Below are positions 31,637-39,352 of a stretch of 64,000 bases of DNA, piece by piece. The translations under genes and the position numbers were made by a program. The notes under the pieces are model-generated. The model did not search any database, was not told where the DNA came from, and was given only the letters and a program-made list of their open reading frames with translations. Numbering within the stretch: position 1 is the stretch's first letter; each line of letters opens with the position of its first letter. The stretch comes from JAHBXE01 sp044222195 (GTDB lineage Bacteria > Planctomycetota > Phycisphaerae > Phycisphaerales > UBA1924): the NCBI GenBank assembly GCA_044222195.1, contig JBGANS010000001.1, positions 1-64,000 on the forward strand, given 5' to 3'.

Positions 31637-34206
31637 TGGTGCACAGGTTCCTCGCCTTTCCGTCACGCCGACCCTGGACCGCCCTCGCCCTCGCCGCGGT
31701 GCTGACCGCGATCAGCGCCCTGGGCATTCTCCGCATGCGGCCCAACACTTCCCTCGGCGCCGTCTTCGGCCGGGGTGACGCCGCGGCCGGCGCACTCGAT
31801 CGGATCCTCGCCGACTTCTCCGCCGCGGACGAGATCCACATTCTCGTCACCGACGAGAGTCCCGGCGAGCGCCCCGCCCGTCTCAGAGCTTTCGCCGAAC
31901 GCTTCGAACGCACGCTGCTCGCGTCCCCCGACGCCCGGCTCATCACCCACATCTCGTGGAAAGCCGACCCCGCATTCCTCGACTACTTCGCCAAGGTCGT
32001 CGCGCCCGCCGGCGCCTACTACCTGCCCAGTCTCGACCCGCTCAAGGCCCGCCTCGCCCCGGACCAGATCCGCGCGCAGATCCGCCAGAACGAAGCCATG
32101 ATCGCCGCGCCCGGCCCCGGCGCCGCGGCACTCTCGAAACAGCTCCTCCGTGATCCCCTCCGATTCCGCGACCTCATCGATGAATCGCTGCGGTCCTCGC
32201 TTGCCTCGCCGATGCGAACGCTGGACAACGGCCAGGAGTTCATCAGCCAGGACGGCAAACACCTTCTCATCCGAATCGGTGGCCACAAACCGGTGAGCGA
32301 TCTCGACCACGCCCAGGCCATCACCGCGGCCGTCGAGCGGGCGCTGGCCGCTCCCGGCGTCAATGCCGACCACCTCTGGATCGACCTCGCCGGCGCTTAC
32401 GCCATCGCCAGCACCAGCTCCACCGCCATGCGCTCCGACATGGTCGGCAACATCTATGGCTCCATTCTCGCCCTGCAGGTTCTCTTCCTGCTCGCCTACC
32501 GCGGCGTCCTGAACTTTCTCATCTCGTTCCTCCCCGTGGTCGTCGGCAATGTCATCGCCTTCGGGGTCTTCTCGCTCTACTCGACCGACGTGACGCCCAT
32601 CATCGCCGTCATCGGCTCGCTCCTCGCCGGTCTCGGCGTCGAGTACTCCGTCCACTTCCTCACTCACTTTGAGGCCCGGCGCGCCGAGGGTCTCGATCCC
32701 GCCGCCGCGTGCGAACGCACGACGATTGACCTCGCCCCCGCCGTTGCCGTCGGGTGCGTCACCTCGATGGTCGGCTTTCTCGCCGCGGTCCTTTCCACCC
32801 TTCCCTCGTTGCGTTCGTTCGCGATCCTCGGCTCGCTCGGCCTCGCCCTCACCGTCCTCGCCACGCTCACCGTCATGCCCGCGCTCATGATCGTCATCGA
32901 ACGCCATCTCCCCTCGCTCGCCCGCATCAAGGGGGCCCGTTTCGGCTCAACCTGGCTCATCCGCCTCGCCGCGGCAAAGCCAAAGCTGTGGATCGCCGTG
33001 CTCTCCGCGCTCGCCGCCGCCGGCATCGGCATCATCGTGCTTCACCCCACGGGCACGCTCGGCTTTGAGTCCGACCTCGCCGCGATGCACCCGCAGCCCA
33101 ACCCCCCGCTCTCGAACCAGCAAAAGGTCGCCGACATCTTCGGCGACGTCGCCGAGTCGCTCCTCGTCCACATCGACGCCGACACTCCCGAGCAGCTCGT
33201 GTCACGCGCCCACGAGGTGGACCGCCGCCTGCACGGCCCCGCCCTCGCCGCCGTCGGCGCCACCCGCTCCATCGGCCTCGCCGCATTCCTGCCCGACCCG
33301 GCCCGGCGCGCCGCCCGCGACGCCGAACTCGCCACCATCGACCCCGCCGCCGTCATCCGAGACTTCCAGTCCGCCATCCGCGACAGCGCCTTCCGCGAAG
33401 ACGCCTACTCCGGTTTCGCCGACTTCCTCGGCACTCTCCTTCGTCCCTCCACATTCCCCTCCGTCGATTCGCTCCGTGACTATCCATCCATCGGCGCCAT
33501 GGTCCTGCCGCGGACAGCGGCCACCCGCGGCCCTCACCCCTGGCAATCCGTCACGCTCGTCATGATGAGCCGCCCACTCAGCAACGCGATAGATCGCGAC
33601 GCCGCGCTCCACGCCCTCGAGTCCGCCCTTGCCGGCGTCCCGGGCGTCACGCCCACCGGCATCGCCGCCATTTCCCGGTCCGTTGAACACACCATCCGGC
33701 GCGACCTCCCCCGGCAGATCGGCTCCGCCGCCGCGATCGTCGCGCTGATCAACTTCCTCTTTCTGCGCCGCCTCGGTTCGACGATTCTCTCCTACATCCC
33801 CGTCCTCTTCGCCGTGGTGGCCATCCTGGCCTTCATGACCGCCACCGGCGAACGCATCAACCTCGCCAACATGCTCGCCATCCCTCTCATCTTCGGCCTC
33901 GGAATCGACTTCGGCCTCTTCACCGTCGAGACCGCACGGGCCTGCGAAAAAGAGCCCGACCCCGCCGCGGCGTTCATCTCCCGCGTCAGCCACAGCACCC
34001 ACGCCTTCTTCATCAACACCCTCACCACCATCCTTGGCTTCGGCACGCTGGTGTTCACCAGTGTCCCCGCGCTGCAATCCATGGGGCGCGTCATGACCGT
34101 CGCCGTCCTCGCCTGCATGGCCGGCATGAGCCTCTTTGTCGTGCCCGTCCTGGTTCTCTCGCTTCGAAAACGTGATCGCGCCGTTAGCCCCGCCACTTCG
34201 GCGTGA
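31633..34206 (+). CDS. MMPL/RND family exporter (HpnN-like)
   Basis: An 857-residue inner-membrane transporter with two similar halves. Each half has one N-terminal helix, a periplasmic domain and five or more helices. Typical motifs are GLGVEYSVHFLTHFEARR in the first half and GLGIDFGLFTVETARAC in the second (proton-relay Asp/Glu region). The family moves lipids, hopanoids or other hydrophobic molecules using proton flow. It resembles the hopanoid-associated HpnN type, but this is inference. It is translationally coupled to the FG-GAP protein upstream, and the secreted cyclase-like protein is in the same run. Confidence 0.87.
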   Translation: MMVHRFLAFPSRRPWTALALAAVLTAISALGILRMRPNTSLGAVFGRGDAAAGALDRILADFSAADEIHILVTDESPGERPARLRAFAERFERTLLASPDARLITHISWKADPAFLDYFAKVVAPAGAYYLPSLDPLKARLAPDQIRAQIRQNEAMIAAPGPGAAALSKQLLRDPLRFRDLIDESLRSSLASPMRTLDNGQEFISQDGKHLLIRIGGHKPVSDLDHAQAITAAVERALAAPGVNADHLWIDLAGAYAIASTSSTAMRSDMVGNIYGSILALQVLFLLAYRGVLNFLISFLPVVVGNVIAFGVFSLYSTDVTPIIAVIGSLLAGLGVEYSVHFLTHFEARRAEGLDPAAACERTTIDLAPAVAVGCVTSMVGFLAAVLSTLPSLRSFAILGSLGLALTVLATLTVMPALMIVIERHLPSLARIKGARFGSTWLIRLAAAKPKLWIAVLSALAAAGIGIIVLHPTGTLGFESDLAAMHPQPNPPLSNQQKVADIFGDVAESLLVHIDADTPEQLVSRAHEVDRRLHGPALAAVGATRSIGLAAFLPDPARRAARDAELATIDPAAVIRDFQSAIRDSAFREDAYSGFADFLGTLLRPSTFPSVDSLRDYPSIGAMVLPRTAATRGPHPWQSVTLVMMSRPLSNAIDRDAALHALESALAGVPGVTPTGIAAISRSVEHTIRRDLPRQIGSAAAIVALINFLFLRRLGSTILSYIPVLFAVVAILAFMTATGERINLANMLAIPLIFGLGIDFGLFTVETARACEKEPDPAAAFISRVSHSTHAFFINTLTTILGFGTLVFTSVPALQSMGRVMTVAVLACMAGMSLFVVPVLVLSLRKRDRAVSPATSA

Positions 34207-34246
34207 CCGGTGGCGTGGCGGTGGGCGGGGGGGGTGGGGGGCGACG

Positions 34247-34282
34247 CCCAAAAATAAACCCGGGCGCCGAACCTCGGCGCCC
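34247..34282 (-). terminator. Rho-independent terminator after the BI-1 family gene
   Basis: On the minus strand a perfect 9-bp stem (GGGCGCCGA / TCGGCGCCC, loop GGT) is followed by GGGTTTATTTTTGGG. It lies 26 bp after the stop of the 34308-35111 gene and also separates it from the convergent exporter gene. Confidence 0.8.
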
Positions 34283-34307
34283 CGCTCACTTCAAGTCACT
34301 CGAAGGC

Positions 34308-35111
34308 TCAGTCCCGCGACTTCAGCTTTGACAGCAGCCGCAGCGCCTCAAGATAGATCCAAATCAGCGTCACCAGCAGGCTCCACGCCCCGTACCACTC
34401 CATGTACTTGGGCTGGCCCGCCGCGGCCCCTTCCTCGATGTCCTGGAAGTCCCACACCAGGAACAGCGACCCGAGCACCAGCATGAACGCGCTGAACCCG
34501 ATGCCGATCATTCCCGCCTTGCCGAAGCCGAACATCTCGTGGAACAGCGGCACCGACACCCCGACGATGCTCAGCACGAATCCCGCGAGGTAGCAGATCA
34601 GCACGCCGCCCAGCGCCGCCACGATCACTCGCTTGGCCGTCGTCCCCACCCGCACCAGCCCCGTGGTGTACGCCAGCAGCAGCGCCCCGAAGATCCCGAA
34701 CGTCAGCAGAAGCGCCTGGAAGATCACACCCACCGCCGGGCCCTTGGTCCCGCCGATCTTGAGCGCGACCAGGAGTGAAATCGACCCGAGCGTGACCCCC
34801 TTCGAGAGGGCGTACACCGGCGATACAAACGGCGCCGCCTTGGGCGAAACCCAGAGGATCAGCCATGTCACCAGCGTCACCAGCCCGCTCACACCCAGCA
34901 GCGGGTACATCGCGCTGAGGTCGCTCTGGCTCGTCAGGTACATCCACGTGCCCAGCGCCGACGCCGCGCACAGGCTCACGAGAATGAACGCCGCGTTGAC
35001 CGTCCCCTGCACGGTCATCGTCCGGCTCTTGCCCTGGAGCGCCTCAAGGTCCGCCAGCGTCTGTGGCTTGTGGAACGCCCTCAACGTCGGATTCCCGGAA
35101 CGGAGCAGCAT
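34308..35111 (-). CDS. Bax inhibitor-1/YccA family membrane protein
   Basis: A 267-residue protein with about seven transmembrane helices and the family pattern: a basic N-terminus, then GYxY-like helices, SKGVTLGSISLLV and WDFQDIEEGAAAGQPKYMEWYGAWSLLVTLIWIYLEALRLLSKL. The aspartates and the DFxxIEEG...EWYGAxGL stretch near the end are the BI-1 signature. Bacterial members act as pH-sensitive calcium leak channels or modulators of the FtsH protease. The gene is alone between terminator 34247-34282 and nuoG. Confidence 0.9.
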   Translation of the reverse strand: MLLRSGNPTLRAFHKPQTLADLEALQGKSRTMTVQGTVNAAFILVSLCAASALGTWMYLTSQSDLSAMYPLLGVSGLVTLVTWLILWVSPKAAPFVSPVYALSKGVTLGSISLLVALKIGGTKGPAVGVIFQALLLTFGIFGALLLAYTTGLVRVGTTAKRVIVAALGGVLICYLAGFVLSIVGVSVPLFHEMFGFGKAGMIGIGFSAFMLVLGSLFLVWDFQDIEEGAAAGQPKYMEWYGAWSLLVTLIWIYLEALRLLSKLKSRD

Positions 35112-35243
35112 CAGAGTCCTCCTTCACCAGAAGTTCTTGGGCAACACTACCATCGTATATCGGCAATCCGCTTTTGGGTGGCCAAATCAGACCCAAATCC
35201 GCGTTCCCCGGCGCCCACCGCCCGCGCCCCCGTCCCCGCACCC

Positions 35244-36965
35244 CTACAGCTCAACCACCTGCATGTCCGGTTCCTGCTGAACACCCGCGACCGGCGGCTT
35301 CACATCGGTCGCGAACGCCGCCAATGCCGGGTTCGCCGCGGCCATTTTCCCCCGCACATCCGCCGCGTTGAACACGATCTTGGGGTCCACCTCGCCGCCC
35401 GAGGCCACGCTCGCCATTTCCAGCCCGATCCGCCCTTCCGCCCGCGACTGCCCCTGGCAGGGAATCGCCGCCTCGAACGCCTGGACCATGTTCCTCGCGT
35501 TCTGGAACGAGCCGGACTTTTCGGCCCACGTCGCCGCGGGCAGCACAATGTCCGCCTCATCCACCAGCCGGCTCGTGAGCGTGTCGATCAGCACCACGAA
35601 CTTCTTCCCGTCCGTCTTCGCGCGGCTCAGCACCGCCGGCAACTCGTCCCCGCACCAGGACCCGTCCGGGTAGTTCCCCGTCAACACCACCGCCCCGATC
35701 GAGTCTTCCTTCTTGAGCTCCGTGACCAGCTGCTCGTAGGACAAGACCTTCCTGTTCGTTTCGCCGGTGGCCGCCACTGCCTCCAGCACGCGTCGAACAC
35801 CGCGGCTGTTGGGTGCCTTCTCCGCGTACACGCGGAACGCCTTCGGATCTTCGGCCTTGGCGCCCTTGGGATAGACCTTGTCCTCTCCGCGGAACGGAAT
35901 GGGCCCGACCGCCAGGATCGCGTCAGGGTCGATCGCCCGCGCCATGGTCGCCAGCACAAACGCATCCTCGCACGAGAGCATCGGGCTCACCATCAGCGCC
36001 AGGTTCCCGCCGATCTCCGTCGCGTTGAGCAGACCATCGACGGCCTCGTGATACGCCCGGTTCCACTCGCTCTCGACCTGCAGCCCGAACTGCCGTCGCA
36101 TCGGGTTCTTGATCCGGTCCTCACTGTGCACAAACTTCCACCCGTAGCGAACTTCGTCGGTGATCCACCACCGGTTCACCGACATGTTGGTCCGAGGCTT
36201 GACGCGGTACACCTTCCCATCGTTGTGATGGATCGAAATGTTGTCCCCGCTCGCCGTCAGCGGATCAATCGACGGTGTCTCTTTCAGGAACCACACGCGC
36301 TGGACGAACAGGAAGTCCTTGTCCAAGAGCGCCCCGACCGGGCACAGATCCGCCACGTTCGCCGAAAGCTCGTTGTCCAAGGGCCGACCCGGGAACACAT
36401 CGATCTCTTCCTTATTGCCGCGGCCCTGCACCAAAAGCTCCGAGGTCCCCGTCACCTCGCGCGCAAAGCGCACGCACCGCGAGCACATGATGCACCGGTC
36501 CGCATACAGGTAGATATGCGGCCCCAGGTCCTTCTTGGGCTGCTTGACCTTCTGCTCCTCAAACCGCGACACGCCGCGCCCATACTGGTAGCTGTAATCC
36601 TGCAGCAGGCACTCACCAGCCTGGTCGCACACCGGGCAGTCCAGCGGGTGGTTGATGAGCAGGTACTCCATCACCGCCTTCTGGTTCTGCACCGACTTGG
36701 GAGACTCGGTCGAAACGACCATGCCATCCACCGCGGCCGTCTGGCACGTCGGCAGCAGCTTCCCTCCCATGTACGGTTCCAGAGCCTTGGTCTTCGCGTT
36801 GGGCGCCCAGCACTCCCCCAGGCAGATCCGGCACGACGCCACGATCGACAGCCCATCGTGGTAGCAGTACTGCGGGATCGCCAGGCCATTGGCGTTGGCC
36901 ACCTGCAGGATCATCTGCCCCGGCGTGAACTGGCATTGAACACCGTTGATCGTGATCGTCGGCAT
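35244..36965 (-). CDS. nuoG: NADH-quinone oxidoreductase subunit G-like protein
   Basis: A 573-residue iron-sulfur subunit of complex I. The N-terminal 2Fe-2S ferredoxin domain has CYHDGLSIVASCRICLGEC. The HxxxCxxCxxxxxC motif is HPLDCPVCDQAGEC. The 4Fe-4S motif is DRCIMCSRCVRFAREVTGTSE, with a later ADLCPVGAL. A shortened molybdopterin-oxidoreductase-like region follows. The protein is shorter than proteobacterial NuoG (about 900) because that domain is reduced. The start is Met 36965. No other nuo genes lie in the window. Confidence 0.92.
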   Translation of the reverse strand: MPTITINGVQCQFTPGQMILQVANANGLAIPQYCYHDGLSIVASCRICLGECWAPNAKTKALEPYMGGKLLPTCQTAAVDGMVVSTESPKSVQNQKAVMEYLLINHPLDCPVCDQAGECLLQDYSYQYGRGVSRFEEQKVKQPKKDLGPHIYLYADRCIMCSRCVRFAREVTGTSELLVQGRGNKEEIDVFPGRPLDNELSANVADLCPVGALLDKDFLFVQRVWFLKETPSIDPLTASGDNISIHHNDGKVYRVKPRTNMSVNRWWITDEVRYGWKFVHSEDRIKNPMRRQFGLQVESEWNRAYHEAVDGLLNATEIGGNLALMVSPMLSCEDAFVLATMARAIDPDAILAVGPIPFRGEDKVYPKGAKAEDPKAFRVYAEKAPNSRGVRRVLEAVAATGETNRKVLSYEQLVTELKKEDSIGAVVLTGNYPDGSWCGDELPAVLSRAKTDGKKFVVLIDTLTSRLVDEADIVLPAATWAEKSGSFQNARNMVQAFEAAIPCQGQSRAEGRIGLEMASVASGGEVDPKIVFNAADVRGKMAAANPALAAFATDVKPPVAGVQQEPDMQVVEL

Positions 36966-37055
36966 GGGCCGACATGATACACCGCGGCCTCCCCCTCCCG
37001 GACGCCCGCCCATCGGCGATTCGGCCCCTTGAACTCGCCCGCCAAGCCCCGCCTT

Positions 37056-37853
37056 CTACCCCGGCCCGATCTCGATCCGCACCGGCTGTCCCTGCATCTT
37101 TCTCACCGCATCCATGAACCTTGCTTCATCCCGCAAGGGCACCAGGTCCTCATCGTGCATCGCCCTCGCCGCATCAGTCCACCCCGCCTGCACCGCCTTC
37201 TCCAGTGCCGACAGCGCCGCTTCTTTCTCCCCCAGCAGCGCCCGGTAGCACGCCAGGTTGTACAGCGAAACGCCGTTGTCGTACATCGGCCCCAGCCGCG
37301 CCACCATGTCCCTCGCCCTGGACCACGCGATCACCGCATCCTGGTCCATCCCCAGCAGCTTCCTTGTCCACCCCAGCCGGTACCACATCGGATCCGTCTT
37401 CTGGTCGGGCGGGATCGCGCTGTACCGCTTCTCCGCCTCGAGCAGCGGCTCCCGTGCTTCGCTCATCCGGTCCAGCCGCCACAGCGACCACCCAGCCTCA
37501 AACCACAGGTCGGGGTCATCCGGGTTCCGCCTGGCCCCCGCCAGCCGCAGCTTCGCCGCCTCATCCCACATCTTCTTCGCATCTTCCACACGTTCCGCAT
37601 CCGCGTACTGCTCCGCCAGCGCAAAGTGGATCCGGCCGCTGGGCGCGCGGCCGTTGCGCGTGTTCTGCTCGATCATCTGCTCTTTGTCTTCGATCGAAGC
37701 CGGCAGCGGGCTCGCCTGCCGCGTGCTCATCACCGCCGGCCCGCCACCCGTCAGTTGAACCTCGCGCCCACGCCTCGTTCCCGCCGCCAGCGTGTACACA
37801 AACGCCCCCACCCCGCACGCGGCCGCCAGCGACATGATCCACGACGTTCGCAT
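37056..37853 (-). CDS. Membrane-anchored TPR protein
   Basis: A 265-residue protein with an N-terminal membrane anchor (about 5-24) and several tetratricopeptide repeats, seen as ALAEQYADAERVEDAKKMWDEAAKL, DLWFEAGWSLWRLDRMSEAREPLLEAEKR, WYRLGWTRKLLGMDQDAVIAWSRA and SLYNLACYRALLGEKEAALSALEKAVQ. Such repeats bind partner proteins; the partner is unknown. It is divergent from hisS with only 20 bp between the start codons, so at least one promoter must lie inside the other gene or the two share a compact bidirectional region. Confidence 0.82.
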   Translation of the reverse strand: MRTSWIMSLAAACGVGAFVYTLAAGTRRGREVQLTGGGPAVMSTRQASPLPASIEDKEQMIEQNTRNGRAPSGRIHFALAEQYADAERVEDAKKMWDEAAKLRLAGARRNPDDPDLWFEAGWSLWRLDRMSEAREPLLEAEKRYSAIPPDQKTDPMWYRLGWTRKLLGMDQDAVIAWSRARDMVARLGPMYDNGVSLYNLACYRALLGEKEAALSALEKAVQAGWTDAARAMHDEDLVPLRDEARFMDAVRKMQGQPVRIEIGPG

Positions 37854-37873
37854 GATCCCCTACCCTACCACCC

Positions 37874-39220
37874 ATGCCCCCGTCCGACCAACCCCAATCT
37901 TCCGGCAAGTCTCACAACTTCCAGGCCCCCAAGGGCACCCGCGACCTCTACCCCCAGGACCTCCTCCGCCGCCGCTACATCGAGAAGATGTGGCGAGACA
38001 CCTCCATCCGTCACGGGTTCGAGGAAATCGACGGCCCGACCTTCGAACACCTCGATCTCTACACGGTCAAATCCGGCGAAGGCATCATCTCCGAGCTCTT
38101 CAGCTTCCGGCGCGAAGGCGGCGAAAAGGACTACGCCCTCCGCCCCGAGTTCACCCCCACTCTCGCCCGCATGTACGCGGCCAAGGCCGGCTCGCTCCCC
38201 AAGCCCACGAAGTGGTTCTGGCAGCAGAACTGCTACCGGGCGGAGAAGCCGCAGCGCGGCAGGTTGAGGGAGTTTGGGCAGTGGAATGTGGACCTGATCG
38301 GGGGAGAAGAGACACCAGAAGCCAAGGCCGCGTCAGACGCCGAAGTGATCGCGTGTGCGGTGGGCCTCTTCGAGTCCCTGGGGCTCCGTCCAAACCAGGT
38401 GCGTGTGGAAGTCAGCAGTCGAAGCGTGATCCAGCAGGTGATGGTGAAGTGCGGACTGCCGGAAGCGAGCGTGCATGAGGCGCTCGTCTTGCTCGACAAG
38501 CGAGCCAAGTTGCCGGCACCGGAGTTCCGGCAAGCGGCCGGACAGTTGGGTCTCGATGTTGACCAGTTTGATGCGCGAACAAAGATGCCGATCGTCGCCG
38601 CCTCGGACGATGCCGCGTTCGCCAACCTTTGGTCGCTGATCGAGCGCTCGGGATTGAGCGACTGGTGCGACGCCAACTTCGGGATCGCCCGCGGCCTCGC
38701 CTACTACACCGGCATGGTCTTCGAAGTCCACGAAGCCGGCGGCAAGGAGCGCGCCATCGCCGGCGGCGGCCGCTACGACAAGCTCATCGAGATGTTCGGC
38801 GGCCCGCCCACACCCGCCGTCGGCTTTGGCATGGGCGATGTGGTCCTCTCCCTCATCCTCCAGGACCGCGGCCTGATGCCCGAAGGCCAGGCCCTCCTCG
38901 ACAAACTCTCCGAACCACCCGCGTCCCTCCGCCCCGACGTCTTTGTCATCTCCAACGGCCAGGAGGATTCCGACAAGGCCCTCCGCCCCCTCGTCGCCCA
39001 GCTCCGCCGCGGCTCGCCTTCCACCAAACCCCTCCACGCCCGCCACACCTACAAGACCACCAAAAACGTGGGCAAGCTCCTCCAGGAGGCCAGCTCTGTC
39101 CACGCCCGCTTCGCCGCGATCGTCGAGAACTCCACCGAAGTCACGCTCAAGAACCTCGCCACCGGATCCCAGTCAAGGGTTTCCATCGGTGATCTCGCGA
39201 CGCACCTTACCAGCGCGTGA
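37874..39220 (+). CDS. hisS: Histidyl-tRNA synthetase
   Basis: A 448-residue class II synthetase that charges tRNA-His. Motif 1 region: QAPKGTRDLYPQDLLRRRYIEKM. Motif 2: FWQQNCYRAEKPQRGRLREFGQWNVDLIG. The HisA-specific loop is RGLAYYTGMVFEVHEAG, and motif 3 is PAVGFGMGDVVLSLIL. The C-terminal anticodon-binding domain begins near residue 350 (PDVFVISNGQED). The length is normal. The codon style of the middle third (38200-38650) differs: it uses more GAA, GTG and CGA and fewer C-ending codons than the ends. Confidence 0.96.
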   Translation: MPPSDQPQSSGKSHNFQAPKGTRDLYPQDLLRRRYIEKMWRDTSIRHGFEEIDGPTFEHLDLYTVKSGEGIISELFSFRREGGEKDYALRPEFTPTLARMYAAKAGSLPKPTKWFWQQNCYRAEKPQRGRLREFGQWNVDLIGGEETPEAKAASDAEVIACAVGLFESLGLRPNQVRVEVSSRSVIQQVMVKCGLPEASVHEALVLLDKRAKLPAPEFRQAAGQLGLDVDQFDARTKMPIVAASDDAAFANLWSLIERSGLSDWCDANFGIARGLAYYTGMVFEVHEAGGKERAIAGGGRYDKLIEMFGGPPTPAVGFGMGDVVLSLILQDRGLMPEGQALLDKLSEPPASLRPDVFVISNGQEDSDKALRPLVAQLRRGSPSTKPLHARHTYKTTKNVGKLLQEASSVHARFAAIVENSTEVTLKNLATGSQSRVSIGDLATHLTSA

Positions 39221-39352
39221 GCGCCGCTCCACCCGGCCCGTGGCTCTTGCGATGCTTTTTCTCTGTTCTGAGAATCAACGCTCAACTCCCGCGTCGCGTC
39301 ATCCGACGATTGCGTATCCGTCCGTTCTGGACGTTCGTCTGGTGACTTCTCG

